From Gynurincola endophyticus (GTDB taxonomy: Bacteria > Bacteroidota > Bacteroidia > Chitinophagales > Chitinophagaceae): DNA of 64,000 bases. Below are positions 1-7,184 of the stretch, in pieces. The notes under the pieces are model-generated. The model saw only the letters and a list, made by a program, of their open reading frames with translations, was not told the origin of the DNA and searched no databases. A program made the translations under genes and the position numbers. The stretch spans positions 124,001-188,000 of the forward strand of contig NZ_RCWL01000002.1 of the NCBI RefSeq assembly GCF_003991195.1, given 5' to 3'. The stretch's first letter is position 1. Each line of letters opens with the position of its first letter.

Positions 1-273
1 GGTGTTCCAATCAAATCATCTAATAGTATTGATGGTTGGGATTCTGTGTTATCTATTCTACAAATGCCGAATGGCATCCCTGTTGCAACAGTAGCTTTAA
101 ATGCGGCCAAAAATGCCGGTATTTTAGCTGGTTCCATCATCGGGGCCTTTGAAGCATCTATCGGAGAAAAAGTAGCAGATTACAAATCTCAGCTGGAAGC
201 CGAAGTATTAACAAAAGTAAAAAACCTTCAATCAAAAGGATTCCCTAACGAATTTGATTCGAAGAAAAACTAA
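1..273 (+). CDS. purE: N5-carboxyaminoimidazole ribonucleotide mutase (PurE), 3' part only
   Basis: The reading frame is open from base 1, so the gene begins outside the window. About 90 C-terminal residues are visible, including SSNSIDGWDSVLSILQMP and a following GIPVATVA stretch, which are hallmark PurE segments lining the active site. PurE interconverts N5-CAIR and CAIR in de novo purine synthesis in the cytosol. The tail after the conserved core ends in a Lys-rich segment, as is common for this family. purC, another enzyme of the same pathway, lies about 10 kb downstream in a separate transcription unit. The next gene starts 40 bases later on the same strand, so co-transcription is possible. 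Identification is confident although the start is missing. Confidence 0.93.
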   Translation, partial: GVPIKSSNSIDGWDSVLSILQMPNGIPVATVALNAAKNAGILAGSIIGAFEASIGEKVADYKSQLEAEVLTKVKNLQSKGFPNEFDSKKN

Positions 274-313
274 TCTTTCACGGTACCATTAGCATGTTTG
301 AAATTATACCTGT

Positions 314-1204
314 ATGAAAGTAAAAGTATTTAAAGCCAAAGAGCTAGAAAATGTGAAATTGGGAACTCATTTACAATTTCACGATAACAAGTTGTGGATT
401 ATTGACCAAAAAACCAGTGATATTCTGAATACGAATAAGAACTGGAGGAATCACGAACAGGCTAATTTGTTTCACCAGCCAAAAATACCTACACAAGGTA
501 AATTTCATCTCCCTTCCATCGAACCGGGTTTAGCCACCAACACTATTGTTGAAGTAAACTCTATCCCGCGTTTATTGGTTTTAGGAAATGGCGGCAACGA
601 ACCATACAGCAAATACGGTATTCTTTTCAATCTCGACAGTTTACACAAAGAAGATCTCGACCTGACACTTCTTTTCCAACAAATTGAAAAAGCTGGTATC
701 AAAAATCCCAACATCATTGCTGCTGCTACTTTTCCGGATGATCAGATCATCTTAGCACATCAACCTACTAACGAAGTGGAAGTTCCAAAACTCATTATCG
801 TTAAAAATAAATTCTGGAAAAAACCATCTTCTATTCCTATTAGTATTTTACCAATAGAATTTCCGGATAAACCGACCGCCCCCTTCCATCTGACAGATTT
901 TGCTTATGCTCCTGAAAATGACTGGTTGTTATTTACTGCTCATACTTCAAAAGAACATAGCATTAACTATTTGGGCATTATCGAAAACGCATCGAGAAAA
1001 GTTGGTAGAAAACATATGAAAGTAAATGAACTGATTGTTCTCAATAAACACATCGAAGACTTTGAACAATGTAATGTTGAAAGTGTTTGTGTACAATCTG
1101 AGAAAGTAGATCGTATCAAAATTCAGTTACTTTCACATCACCAGAATGGTTATACTACTTTGTATAAACTCAAATTAAAGGAAGACGGTGTTGTTCAACA
1201 CTAA
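314..1204 (+). CDS. Conserved-looking hypothetical protein, possibly beta-propeller-like
   Basis: I do not recognise this 296-residue protein. It has no signal peptide or membrane segment, so it is probably cytosolic. It shows recurring short beta-like stretches (LWIIDQKT, RLLVLGNGG, IILAHQPT, DWLLFTAH) spaced 40-60 residues apart. That pattern resembles WD- or YVTN-like propeller blades, though no classic repeat motif is present. It follows purE by 40 bases on the same strand and ends just before a strong hairpin shared with bshC. The ATG start at 314 is the only reasonable one. Function cannot be assigned. Confidence 0.75.
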   Translation: MKVKVFKAKELENVKLGTHLQFHDNKLWIIDQKTSDILNTNKNWRNHEQANLFHQPKIPTQGKFHLPSIEPGLATNTIVEVNSIPRLLVLGNGGNEPYSKYGILFNLDSLHKEDLDLTLLFQQIEKAGIKNPNIIAAATFPDDQIILAHQPTNEVEVPKLIIVKNKFWKKPSSIPISILPIEFPDKPTAPFHLTDFAYAPENDWLLFTAHTSKEHSINYLGIIENASRKVGRKHMKVNELIVLNKHIEDFEQCNVESVCVQSEKVDRIKIQLLSHHQNGYTTLYKLKLKEDGVVQH

Positions 1205-1263
1205 TACAACAGATTGCTCATTTTATCTGATGATCAAAACAGAGCAATCTTATTGACTAATAT

Positions 1264-1299
1264 AAAAGAAGAGGTGGTTTCTAAACCACCTCTTCTTTT
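1264..1299. terminator. Bidirectional terminator between convergent genes
   Basis: Perfect 17-bp arms at 1264-1280 and 1283-1299 have A-rich and T-rich outer ends, so the hairpin can stop transcription in both directions. It serves the gene ending at 1204 and bshC. The downstream arm lies inside the last codons of bshC and the bshC stop codon sits at the loop. Confidence 0.88.
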
Positions 1300-2897
1300 A
1301 TTATGATAAATTCGTTAGATAATGCCGGAGATTTTTCAACAATGATTTCAATAAATTCTTTACCATACTTTGCATAAAACGGTAAAAAATTCTCTACTCT
1401 TTCCTGTAATCCGTTTTTGGGGAACAATTCTTTTTTCCACTTTTCTACCTGACGGTTAAGCTGCTCAAAACTTTGCCGTTCAGATTTAAATAACTTTTTT
1501 TCTAAAGTATTCAATTTTCTTTCAGCATTTACCTGTAATGCACTGATATGTTGCACCAAACTTTTATCAATCTGTGCAGCCTTTTCTTTTAAACGCTGAT
1601 AAATAGCATTCATTTCATCCCATTCTTTCTGCGTGCTAAAGTCTTTGTCGGTTTGTTTTTTAGTTAGCGCAGCATACAGCTGTTGTGTAGGTAAAAACAT
1701 TTCCTCATTACTAATATTATATTTCTGCTGAATTTTTACCTGATCTGTATCCATCCATAAAAAGCTATTTCTCAATACCAGTACCGGATACGGAATCTCA
1801 TAATGCTTAAACAGGTCTTTTAATTCTAACCAATAAGCAGTTTCTCCACCTCCACCGATTGTAGCAATATTAGGAAGGATTTTCTCCTGAAACAATCCAC
1901 GCAAAATTACGTTGGGAGAAAACCTTTCAGGATGAGTATGTAATTCTTCCAGTAAAGCTGCCTGTGTAAATTGTAATTCAGTGCCTTTTACCCAATAAAG
2001 ATTGTTTTCAAACACAATCAGGTTTCTGATACCTTCTGTGAGATAAAAAAGATTTACAGAACGTGGATTTGCCTGAATTTTATATTGAGAGGGAATTTGC
2101 GCAATTGTTTTGGCAACAATCTCAGATGGTTGTTGTGTAGTTAAATCATCTTCGAAGATTTGTTGCATTTCTTTTTTTAAGGCCGGATGATCAGGAATCA
2201 ATACGACTACGCCCCATTGCTGAAACAGTTCATTAATCAAACGGAAAGTAGCTTGCTGAAAATTTTCATCCGGCCGGTAACATCGTTTTAATAAATCAAT
2301 TAGTTCATTACCATACGACTGAACACTCAGCTCGTTTTCAAGACGCTGTATAAGTGTATCAATTCCTTTATTACTCATTCTGCCTACAGCGCCGGTTTGT
2401 TTGGTATCCCAGCGCAATGTTTCTCCATTCAGATAAACATATCCTAACTCGTCAAGATCCGCATCTTCTGAACCCATCCAGAAAACCGGTACAAAACGGT
2501 ATTCAGGATATTTGGCAGACATTGATTTTGCTAAACTGATCGTTTGAGCAATTTTATAGATAAAGTACAAGTTACCCGTAAATAAACTCGGTTGATGCGC
2601 GGTACATATTGTAAACGTATTTTCCTCGAGCAGTGCATCTATATTTTGCTGTACAAGGTCGGTAGTAGACAGTAACTGATATTGCTCTTTTAATACTTCT
2701 GCAAGAACATTTCTGTTAATTGTTTGTTGCTGCTTATTTTTTAACGCATTCAACAAACCTTCTTCATTCATCGGATAATCGTATAAGCCTGACACAGATG
2801 GATGCGATTGAACATAGTCAAGCATCAATTTAGAAAAATAGCCTGTACTTTCGAGCGAAACGTTGTTAATTGAAGTATTCATCATAAACTCATCCAT
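1281..2897 (-). CDS. bshC: Bacillithiol biosynthesis cysteine-adding enzyme BshC
   Basis: A 538-residue protein, close to the usual BshC length. It contains the N-terminal Rossmann-like segment with AHQPSLFTGNLYFIYK, followed by VPVFWMGSEDADLDEL, both diagnostic of the family. A C-terminal coiled-coil region rich in Lys, Glu and Leu spans roughly residues 415-500, as in known BshC structures. BshC adds cysteine to glucosaminyl-malate in the last step of bacillithiol synthesis. bshA and bshB are not in this window. The ATG at 2897 is followed by two further ATG codons (residues 5 and 6), so the true start may be 12-15 bases later. The last five codons form one arm of the terminator at 1264-1299. 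Confidence 0.93.
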   Translation of the reverse strand: MDEFMMNTSINNVSLESTGYFSKLMLDYVQSHPSVSGLYDYPMNEEGLLNALKNKQQQTINRNVLAEVLKEQYQLLSTTDLVQQNIDALLEENTFTICTAHQPSLFTGNLYFIYKIAQTISLAKSMSAKYPEYRFVPVFWMGSEDADLDELGYVYLNGETLRWDTKQTGAVGRMSNKGIDTLIQRLENELSVQSYGNELIDLLKRCYRPDENFQQATFRLINELFQQWGVVVLIPDHPALKKEMQQIFEDDLTTQQPSEIVAKTIAQIPSQYKIQANPRSVNLFYLTEGIRNLIVFENNLYWVKGTELQFTQAALLEELHTHPERFSPNVILRGLFQEKILPNIATIGGGGETAYWLELKDLFKHYEIPYPVLVLRNSFLWMDTDQVKIQQKYNISNEEMFLPTQQLYAALTKKQTDKDFSTQKEWDEMNAIYQRLKEKAAQIDKSLVQHISALQVNAERKLNTLEKKLFKSERQSFEQLNRQVEKWKKELFPKNGLQERVENFLPFYAKYGKEFIEIIVEKSPALSNEFIIIKEEVV

Positions 2898-3076
2898 CTT
2901 TTCGGAATTATAACAAGATTACGTTTTTTTGGTTGAAAAGATCGTTAAAATTATTTAATTCCATCGCTACGTACACTGTAGAATGTTTAATTTATTCTGA
3001 GCCATTTATTACGCAGATTTCCTATCACACAGCGACACAGCCAATTGAAGCGCTTCACTGATTTTCAACCATACAA

Positions 3077-3119
3077 AATAAAAAACGCTGCTAACCCTGA
3101 TTAGTTCGGGTTAACAGCG
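3077..3119 (-). terminator. Rho-independent terminator after the DadA-like gene
   Basis: On the minus strand the arms CGCTGTTAACCC and GGGTTAGCAGCG (one mismatch) are followed by a T-run at 3085-3077. It lies just past the stop at 3128 and ends the three-gene catabolic unit that starts near 7128. Confidence 0.88.
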
Positions 3120-3127
3120 ATAATTTT

Positions 3128-4378
3128 TTATTTATAACGCTCTACGTTATATGCGCTGATGTCTATGGATGTAGGCCTGCCGGCAATTAACTCATTCACT
3201 ATTTTTCCGGTTCCTGTTGCCATTGATACGCCGATCATGGCATGTCCGCCGGCTATTACCAGGTTATCGTACTTACTATGTTTTCCGATATAAGGTAAAC
3301 CGTCCGGGCTCAACGGTCTCAGGCCACTCCAGATTTTATCTGTTCCCGGAAATGTTACCGGAAGGTTCGGATAATAAGTCATTGCAGCATCATAAATAGC
3401 ACGGGCTCTTTTAAAAAGTTTGGGAGAGTCTAATCCACTTATTTCCATCGTTCCTCCCATTCTGAGATCAGGGCCCATTGGTGTCATAGCCACACGGCCA
3501 TCTACTAAAATAGCAGGGTGTCTTAAATTCACAGCAGGTTTTTCAAAAGTCATCGAGTACCCTTTACCTGCCTGCAAAATAAGATGAATTCCTAATTTTT
3601 TTGTAAGAACCGGTAACCATGCCCCGGGGCTTAATACCAACTCTTCTACCGGATATTTTCCTTTAGTAGTTATGACTGAAGTAATTTTAGAACCATTGGT
3701 TTCAAAGTTGAGTACATCTGCATTCAGAACAAACTCCACACCTTTTGCTGCCAGGTGTTTATGTAAGTGCATTACAAACTTTCCCGGATGTATATGCGCA
3801 TCTATCGGATACCACACAGCACCTCTCGCCAGTATTTCCACTTCAGGTTCAAGATCCTGTAATTCTTTTGCATTCAGTATTCTGGTTTCAATTCCGTAGT
3901 CGGCTGCTTCTTTAGCTAAGCGGATCTCATTTTTTTCAAGCGCCTCGCTTTTATAAACGTTCAGAATTCCCTTTTCCTCCATATGAAATTCATTACCAAT
4001 ATCATCACGCACATCATTCATCAACTCTCTGCTCAATTTCAATAAACGATCGAGATGCGGTGAGTTACGGTGCATCGTATCATGGTTAGCATTTTTCCAG
4101 AAAGTAAGCCCCCACTGTACTAAATCCCAGTTAGCTCTGGGTTTAATATAAAAAGGAGAAGTTGAACTCATCATCCAACGTAATCCCTTAGCAATAATGC
4201 CCGGAGATGGAAGAGGGTGAATGTGACTGGGAGAAACATATCCGGCATTTCCAAAAGAAGTACCGTCTGTAATATCTCCCCGTTCAATAACAGTTACGTC
4301 ATAGCCATCGTTATGCAGGTAATAGGCGGAACAGAGACCAATAATTCCACCACCTACAATTGTAATCTTTTTTCTCAT
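3128..4378 (-). CDS. FAD-dependent D-amino acid dehydrogenase (DadA-like)
   Basis: This 416-residue protein begins with a Rossmann FAD-binding motif (IVGGGIIGLCSAYYL, residues 6-20) and an acidic residue after the second strand (VIERGD). It ends with the DadA-type FAD segment GLRPLSPDGLPYIG and GGHAMIGVSMATGTG. Members oxidise D-amino acids or D-hydroxyproline and pass electrons to the respiratory chain. It lies 95 bases downstream of the epimerase and close to an alpha-ketoglutarate-semialdehyde dehydrogenase. In the bacterial trans-4-hydroxyproline pathway, D-hydroxyproline dehydrogenase and that aldehyde dehydrogenase act together. The hydroxyproline epimerase and deaminase are not visible here, so this substrate is an inference. 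A general D-amino acid or glycine oxidase role is possible. Confidence 0.85.
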   Translation of the reverse strand: MRKKITIVGGGIIGLCSAYYLHNDGYDVTVIERGDITDGTSFGNAGYVSPSHIHPLPSPGIIAKGLRWMMSSTSPFYIKPRANWDLVQWGLTFWKNANHDTMHRNSPHLDRLLKLSRELMNDVRDDIGNEFHMEEKGILNVYKSEALEKNEIRLAKEAADYGIETRILNAKELQDLEPEVEILARGAVWYPIDAHIHPGKFVMHLHKHLAAKGVEFVLNADVLNFETNGSKITSVITTKGKYPVEELVLSPGAWLPVLTKKLGIHLILQAGKGYSMTFEKPAVNLRHPAILVDGRVAMTPMGPDLRMGGTMEISGLDSPKLFKRARAIYDAAMTYYPNLPVTFPGTDKIWSGLRPLSPDGLPYIGKHSKYDNLVIAGGHAMIGVSMATGTGKIVNELIAGRPTSIDISAYNVERYK

Positions 4379-4473
4379 GTTTGAAGGTGTTAAGGATAGA
4401 CTTTTAATTGAGCTTAAAAATCGATGTGAATTTAACTAAGTTCAAATAGATAAAAAAGAAATAAACAGCGAAA

Positions 4474-5613
4474 TTATTCAATACCAAACCGATATATTGT
4501 TTTTTGGAAATAAGTTTCGCCCGGTCTGAGAATTACATCAGGAAAATTCGATTGATTGGGACTGTTCGGATAATGCTGCGCTTCCAGACAAAAACCTGCA
4601 AATTGCGGGTAATTGCGTTGGTGGTGTGTATGGATAAGGCTACCGTCTAATACACCGCCAGTAAAAAACTGCACTGCGGGTTCAGTGGTATACATGGTAA
4701 CTTTTCTTCCGGAAGATGCGTCTTTAATGATCGCTACCGGCTTATCCATTGCCCTTTCTTTTTGAAAAATGAGATTATGATCAAAACCTCCCTTTAAAGC
4801 ACCTATCACAGTACCTAATACTTTCGGCTCGCTGAAATCAAACGGAGTACTTTTCACGGTAGCGATTTCACCTGTAGGAATTAAATATTCATTCACCGGC
4901 GTATAATGAGTAACATTAAAATACACTTCGTGATTCAATACATCGGCTGCATTTTGAAATGCATTCAGATTGAAATAGGTATGTTGGGTTAAGTTAACAG
5001 GCGTGGCTTTATCTGTTCTTGCCGTATAATCAATAATCCATTCATTGTTATCGGTGAGTATATATATCACTTCCACGGTAAGTTTACCGGGGAAACCTTC
5101 TTGTCCGTCAGCAGAAGTATACTTCAGTAATAAACTCGAATTGCTGAGTGGTTCAACTATCCAGAAGTCATTATGAAAACCATGTTCACCCGAGTGTAAT
5201 GTATTAGGATCGTTATTTACGGTGAGTTTATATTCTTTGTCTCCGATAGAAAACTTTCCATTGGCAATTCTGTTTGCATATCTACCGATTAATGCGCCGA
5301 AGTATGGATTACCTTCTTGTAAATACCCTTCGGGTTTTTCATAGCCAAGTACCACGTTTCCCATCTTTCCTTCTCTATCCGGTACCAACAGGCTTTGTAC
5401 AATTCCTCCATAATTCAACACCGTCATACTCAGATTATTGTTGTTACTGATCGTATAAGCTTTTACATCAACACCATTGATTGATCCAATTGTTTCAACC
5501 GGTACATTTATTTCTGCTTGGTTCATTTCTGGAGGTTTCGTTTCTTCATTTTCGTCATTGCAACTAACAATGATCATTAAAGTTAAAAGAATAAGGATTT
5601 GGGGAAGGCGCAT
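4474..5613 (-). CDS. galM: Aldose 1-epimerase (mutarotase), lipoprotein
   Basis: A 379-residue galactose mutarotase-like protein. Family motifs are in order: GRYANRIANGKF, then LHSGEHGFHNDFW with the catalytic-type histidine, then LTQHTYFNL, and near the C-terminus CLEAQHYPNSPNQSNFPD. The N-terminus is a lipoprotein signal with a lipobox ending VSC (Cys19), so the enzyme is probably membrane-anchored in the periplasm rather than cytosolic. It interconverts alpha and beta anomers of aldoses. It starts 18 bases after the dehydrogenase stop, so it is almost certainly in the same operon. A sugar epimerase between two genes that look like amino-acid or pentose catabolism is unusual. Confidence 0.9.
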   Translation of the reverse strand: MRLPQILILLTLMIIVSCNDENEETKPPEMNQAEINVPVETIGSINGVDVKAYTISNNNNLSMTVLNYGGIVQSLLVPDREGKMGNVVLGYEKPEGYLQEGNPYFGALIGRYANRIANGKFSIGDKEYKLTVNNDPNTLHSGEHGFHNDFWIVEPLSNSSLLLKYTSADGQEGFPGKLTVEVIYILTDNNEWIIDYTARTDKATPVNLTQHTYFNLNAFQNAADVLNHEVYFNVTHYTPVNEYLIPTGEIATVKSTPFDFSEPKVLGTVIGALKGGFDHNLIFQKERAMDKPVAIIKDASSGRKVTMYTTEPAVQFFTGGVLDGSLIHTHHQRNYPQFAGFCLEAQHYPNSPNQSNFPDVILRPGETYFQKTIYRFGIE

Positions 5614-5631
5614 TTTTTATTGTTAAAATAA

Positions 5632-7104
5632 TCAATCCAGGTCAGATTTGGAATATTCATTATTAATTCTTCTCCATATTTGCCAGGAATTTTTATTCTG
5701 TACAGGTGGAGGCAGTAATTCCTGCGGAAAGTTCTGATAGCATTTGATTTTTCCCCATCTTTTGATAGCATCAGCACCAACAGCTGTGAAGCGTGAATCG
5801 GTAGTAGCCGGAAAATCTCCGCCATGGTGCATACTTAAACAAACTTCTACTCCGGTAGGTACACCATTCCATATTACTCTTCCTCCCACTTCAGCAATAA
5901 GGTGAATAGCTTCTTTATAGTCTTCCACATCCAGATGATTTGCCACTATAGTTGTTGTTAGCTGACCTTTCATCAGATAAGCAATCTGTACCATTTCCTG
6001 TTCGTTCGCACAACGAACCAGTAATGACACGGGGCCAAATACTTCATGCTGTAAACTGTTATCATTGATAAAATCTGCAGCACTCACTTCAATCAGAGTA
6101 GGTATTGCCATATCATGTTCAAAATATTGCTCTTTTGTAAGTAGTTCAGTAGTGGTTTTATCTAAGAACAGTTGACGGTATTTTGCAAAAGAATCTGCAA
6201 TACCCTGATGCAACATTTTAGCGGGCGGAATTGTGTTTAAATCTGCTACCAGTAAAGATTTGAACTGTTCCAAAGCAGGAGAATCAATACCGACGATAAT
6301 TCCGGGTTGCGTACAAAACTGACCAACGCTTCCGGTAATTGCTCCGGCCAGTACACCAACATATTTAGGTGCGGATTGCGCTAGCCGGTTAGGAAAAAGA
6401 AACACGGGATTCACACTTCCCATTTCGGCAAACACAGGAATAGGTTGCACTCTTTGTTGTGCAATATCATACAAGGCCTTACCTCCATTCAGAGAACCTG
6501 TAAAACCAACAGCTTTTATCAGAGGATGTTTTACCAGTTCAATACCGGCTTCAGTAGAAGCATCTTCCAGATGTGTAATGATGGAGCCGGGCAGATGGAG
6601 TTGTGCCAAAACCTCCTTCATTATTTTTGCAACCGCCAGGGATGTTTTAAAATGTGCCGGATGTGGTTTAATCACTACCGTACAACCCGCAGCGAGGGCT
6701 GAGGCCGTATCTCCTCCGGGAGTAGAGTACGCAAAAGGAAAATTAGAAGCCCCGAAAACAGCCACCACGCCTATTGGAACAACCGTTTTTCTGATATCTA
6801 TATTTACCTGAGAATTACCTGTAGTTCCCACATCTATCGTATTATCAAACACCAATCCTTTAGCAGCAGCTTCCCCGTATGAACGTAATTGAAAACAGGT
6901 TCTGTTCAACTCTGTTTTTAATCGGGCTGGGTTCAGGTTTGTTTCTTCTGCAGCAATCGCAATCAGGTCGTTCGCATTTGATGCCAGCGCATCAGCTATA
7001 TGATTCAATAGCTTTGCTCTTCCGGCATAGGATAAGTTTCTATAAGCAAGAAATGCCTGATAAGCATTTGCAACAGAGTCTCCCATGGTAGCTGTTTGTA
7101 TCAT
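5632..7104 (-). CDS. Alpha-ketoglutaric semialdehyde (2,5-dioxovalerate) dehydrogenase
   Basis: A 490-residue aldehyde dehydrogenase superfamily member. Visible are the NAD(P)-binding FGASNFPFAYSTPG segment (about 118-130), the general-base Glu227 in FAEMGSVNP, and the catalytic Cys264 in GQFCTQPG. The GQFCTQPG form is typical of the alpha-ketoglutaric semialdehyde dehydrogenase branch, which makes 2-oxoglutarate from the semialdehyde. That is the final step of the hydroxyproline, L-arabinose, D-xylose and glucarate routes. It is the first gene of a unit with galM and the DadA-like gene, with a promoter box at 7121-7128. The substrate route cannot be fixed from sequence alone. Confidence 0.88.
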   Translation of the reverse strand: MIQTATMGDSVANAYQAFLAYRNLSYAGRAKLLNHIADALASNANDLIAIAAEETNLNPARLKTELNRTCFQLRSYGEAAAKGLVFDNTIDVGTTGNSQVNIDIRKTVVPIGVVAVFGASNFPFAYSTPGGDTASALAAGCTVVIKPHPAHFKTSLAVAKIMKEVLAQLHLPGSIITHLEDASTEAGIELVKHPLIKAVGFTGSLNGGKALYDIAQQRVQPIPVFAEMGSVNPVFLFPNRLAQSAPKYVGVLAGAITGSVGQFCTQPGIIVGIDSPALEQFKSLLVADLNTIPPAKMLHQGIADSFAKYRQLFLDKTTTELLTKEQYFEHDMAIPTLIEVSAADFINDNSLQHEVFGPVSLLVRCANEQEMVQIAYLMKGQLTTTIVANHLDVEDYKEAIHLIAEVGGRVIWNGVPTGVEVCLSMHHGGDFPATTDSRFTAVGADAIKRWGKIKCYQNFPQELLPPPVQNKNSWQIWRRINNEYSKSDLD

Positions 7105-7120
7105 AATGAAACTGTTTAAG

Positions 7121-7128
7121 CAAAAATA
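7121..7128 (-). promoter_or_regulatory. Bacteroidota -7 promoter box for the dehydrogenase operon
   Basis: TATTTTTG on the minus strand matches the TAnnTTTG consensus and lies 17 bases before the ATG at 7104, immediately after the TonB-gene terminator. Confidence 0.6.
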
Positions 7129-7130
7129 GT

Positions 7131-7164
7131 CAAAAAAAAAGTGCCGCTTTATGGCGACACTTTT
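7131..7164 (-). terminator. Rho-independent terminator of the TonB-dependent receptor gene
   Basis: On the minus strand an AAAGTGTCGCC/GGCACTTT-type stem around an ATAAA loop is followed by nine T residues. It lies 20 bases past the receptor stop and insulates it from the dehydrogenase operon. Confidence 0.88.
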
Positions 7165-7184
7165 CGGTAGACTTTTTTAATATC

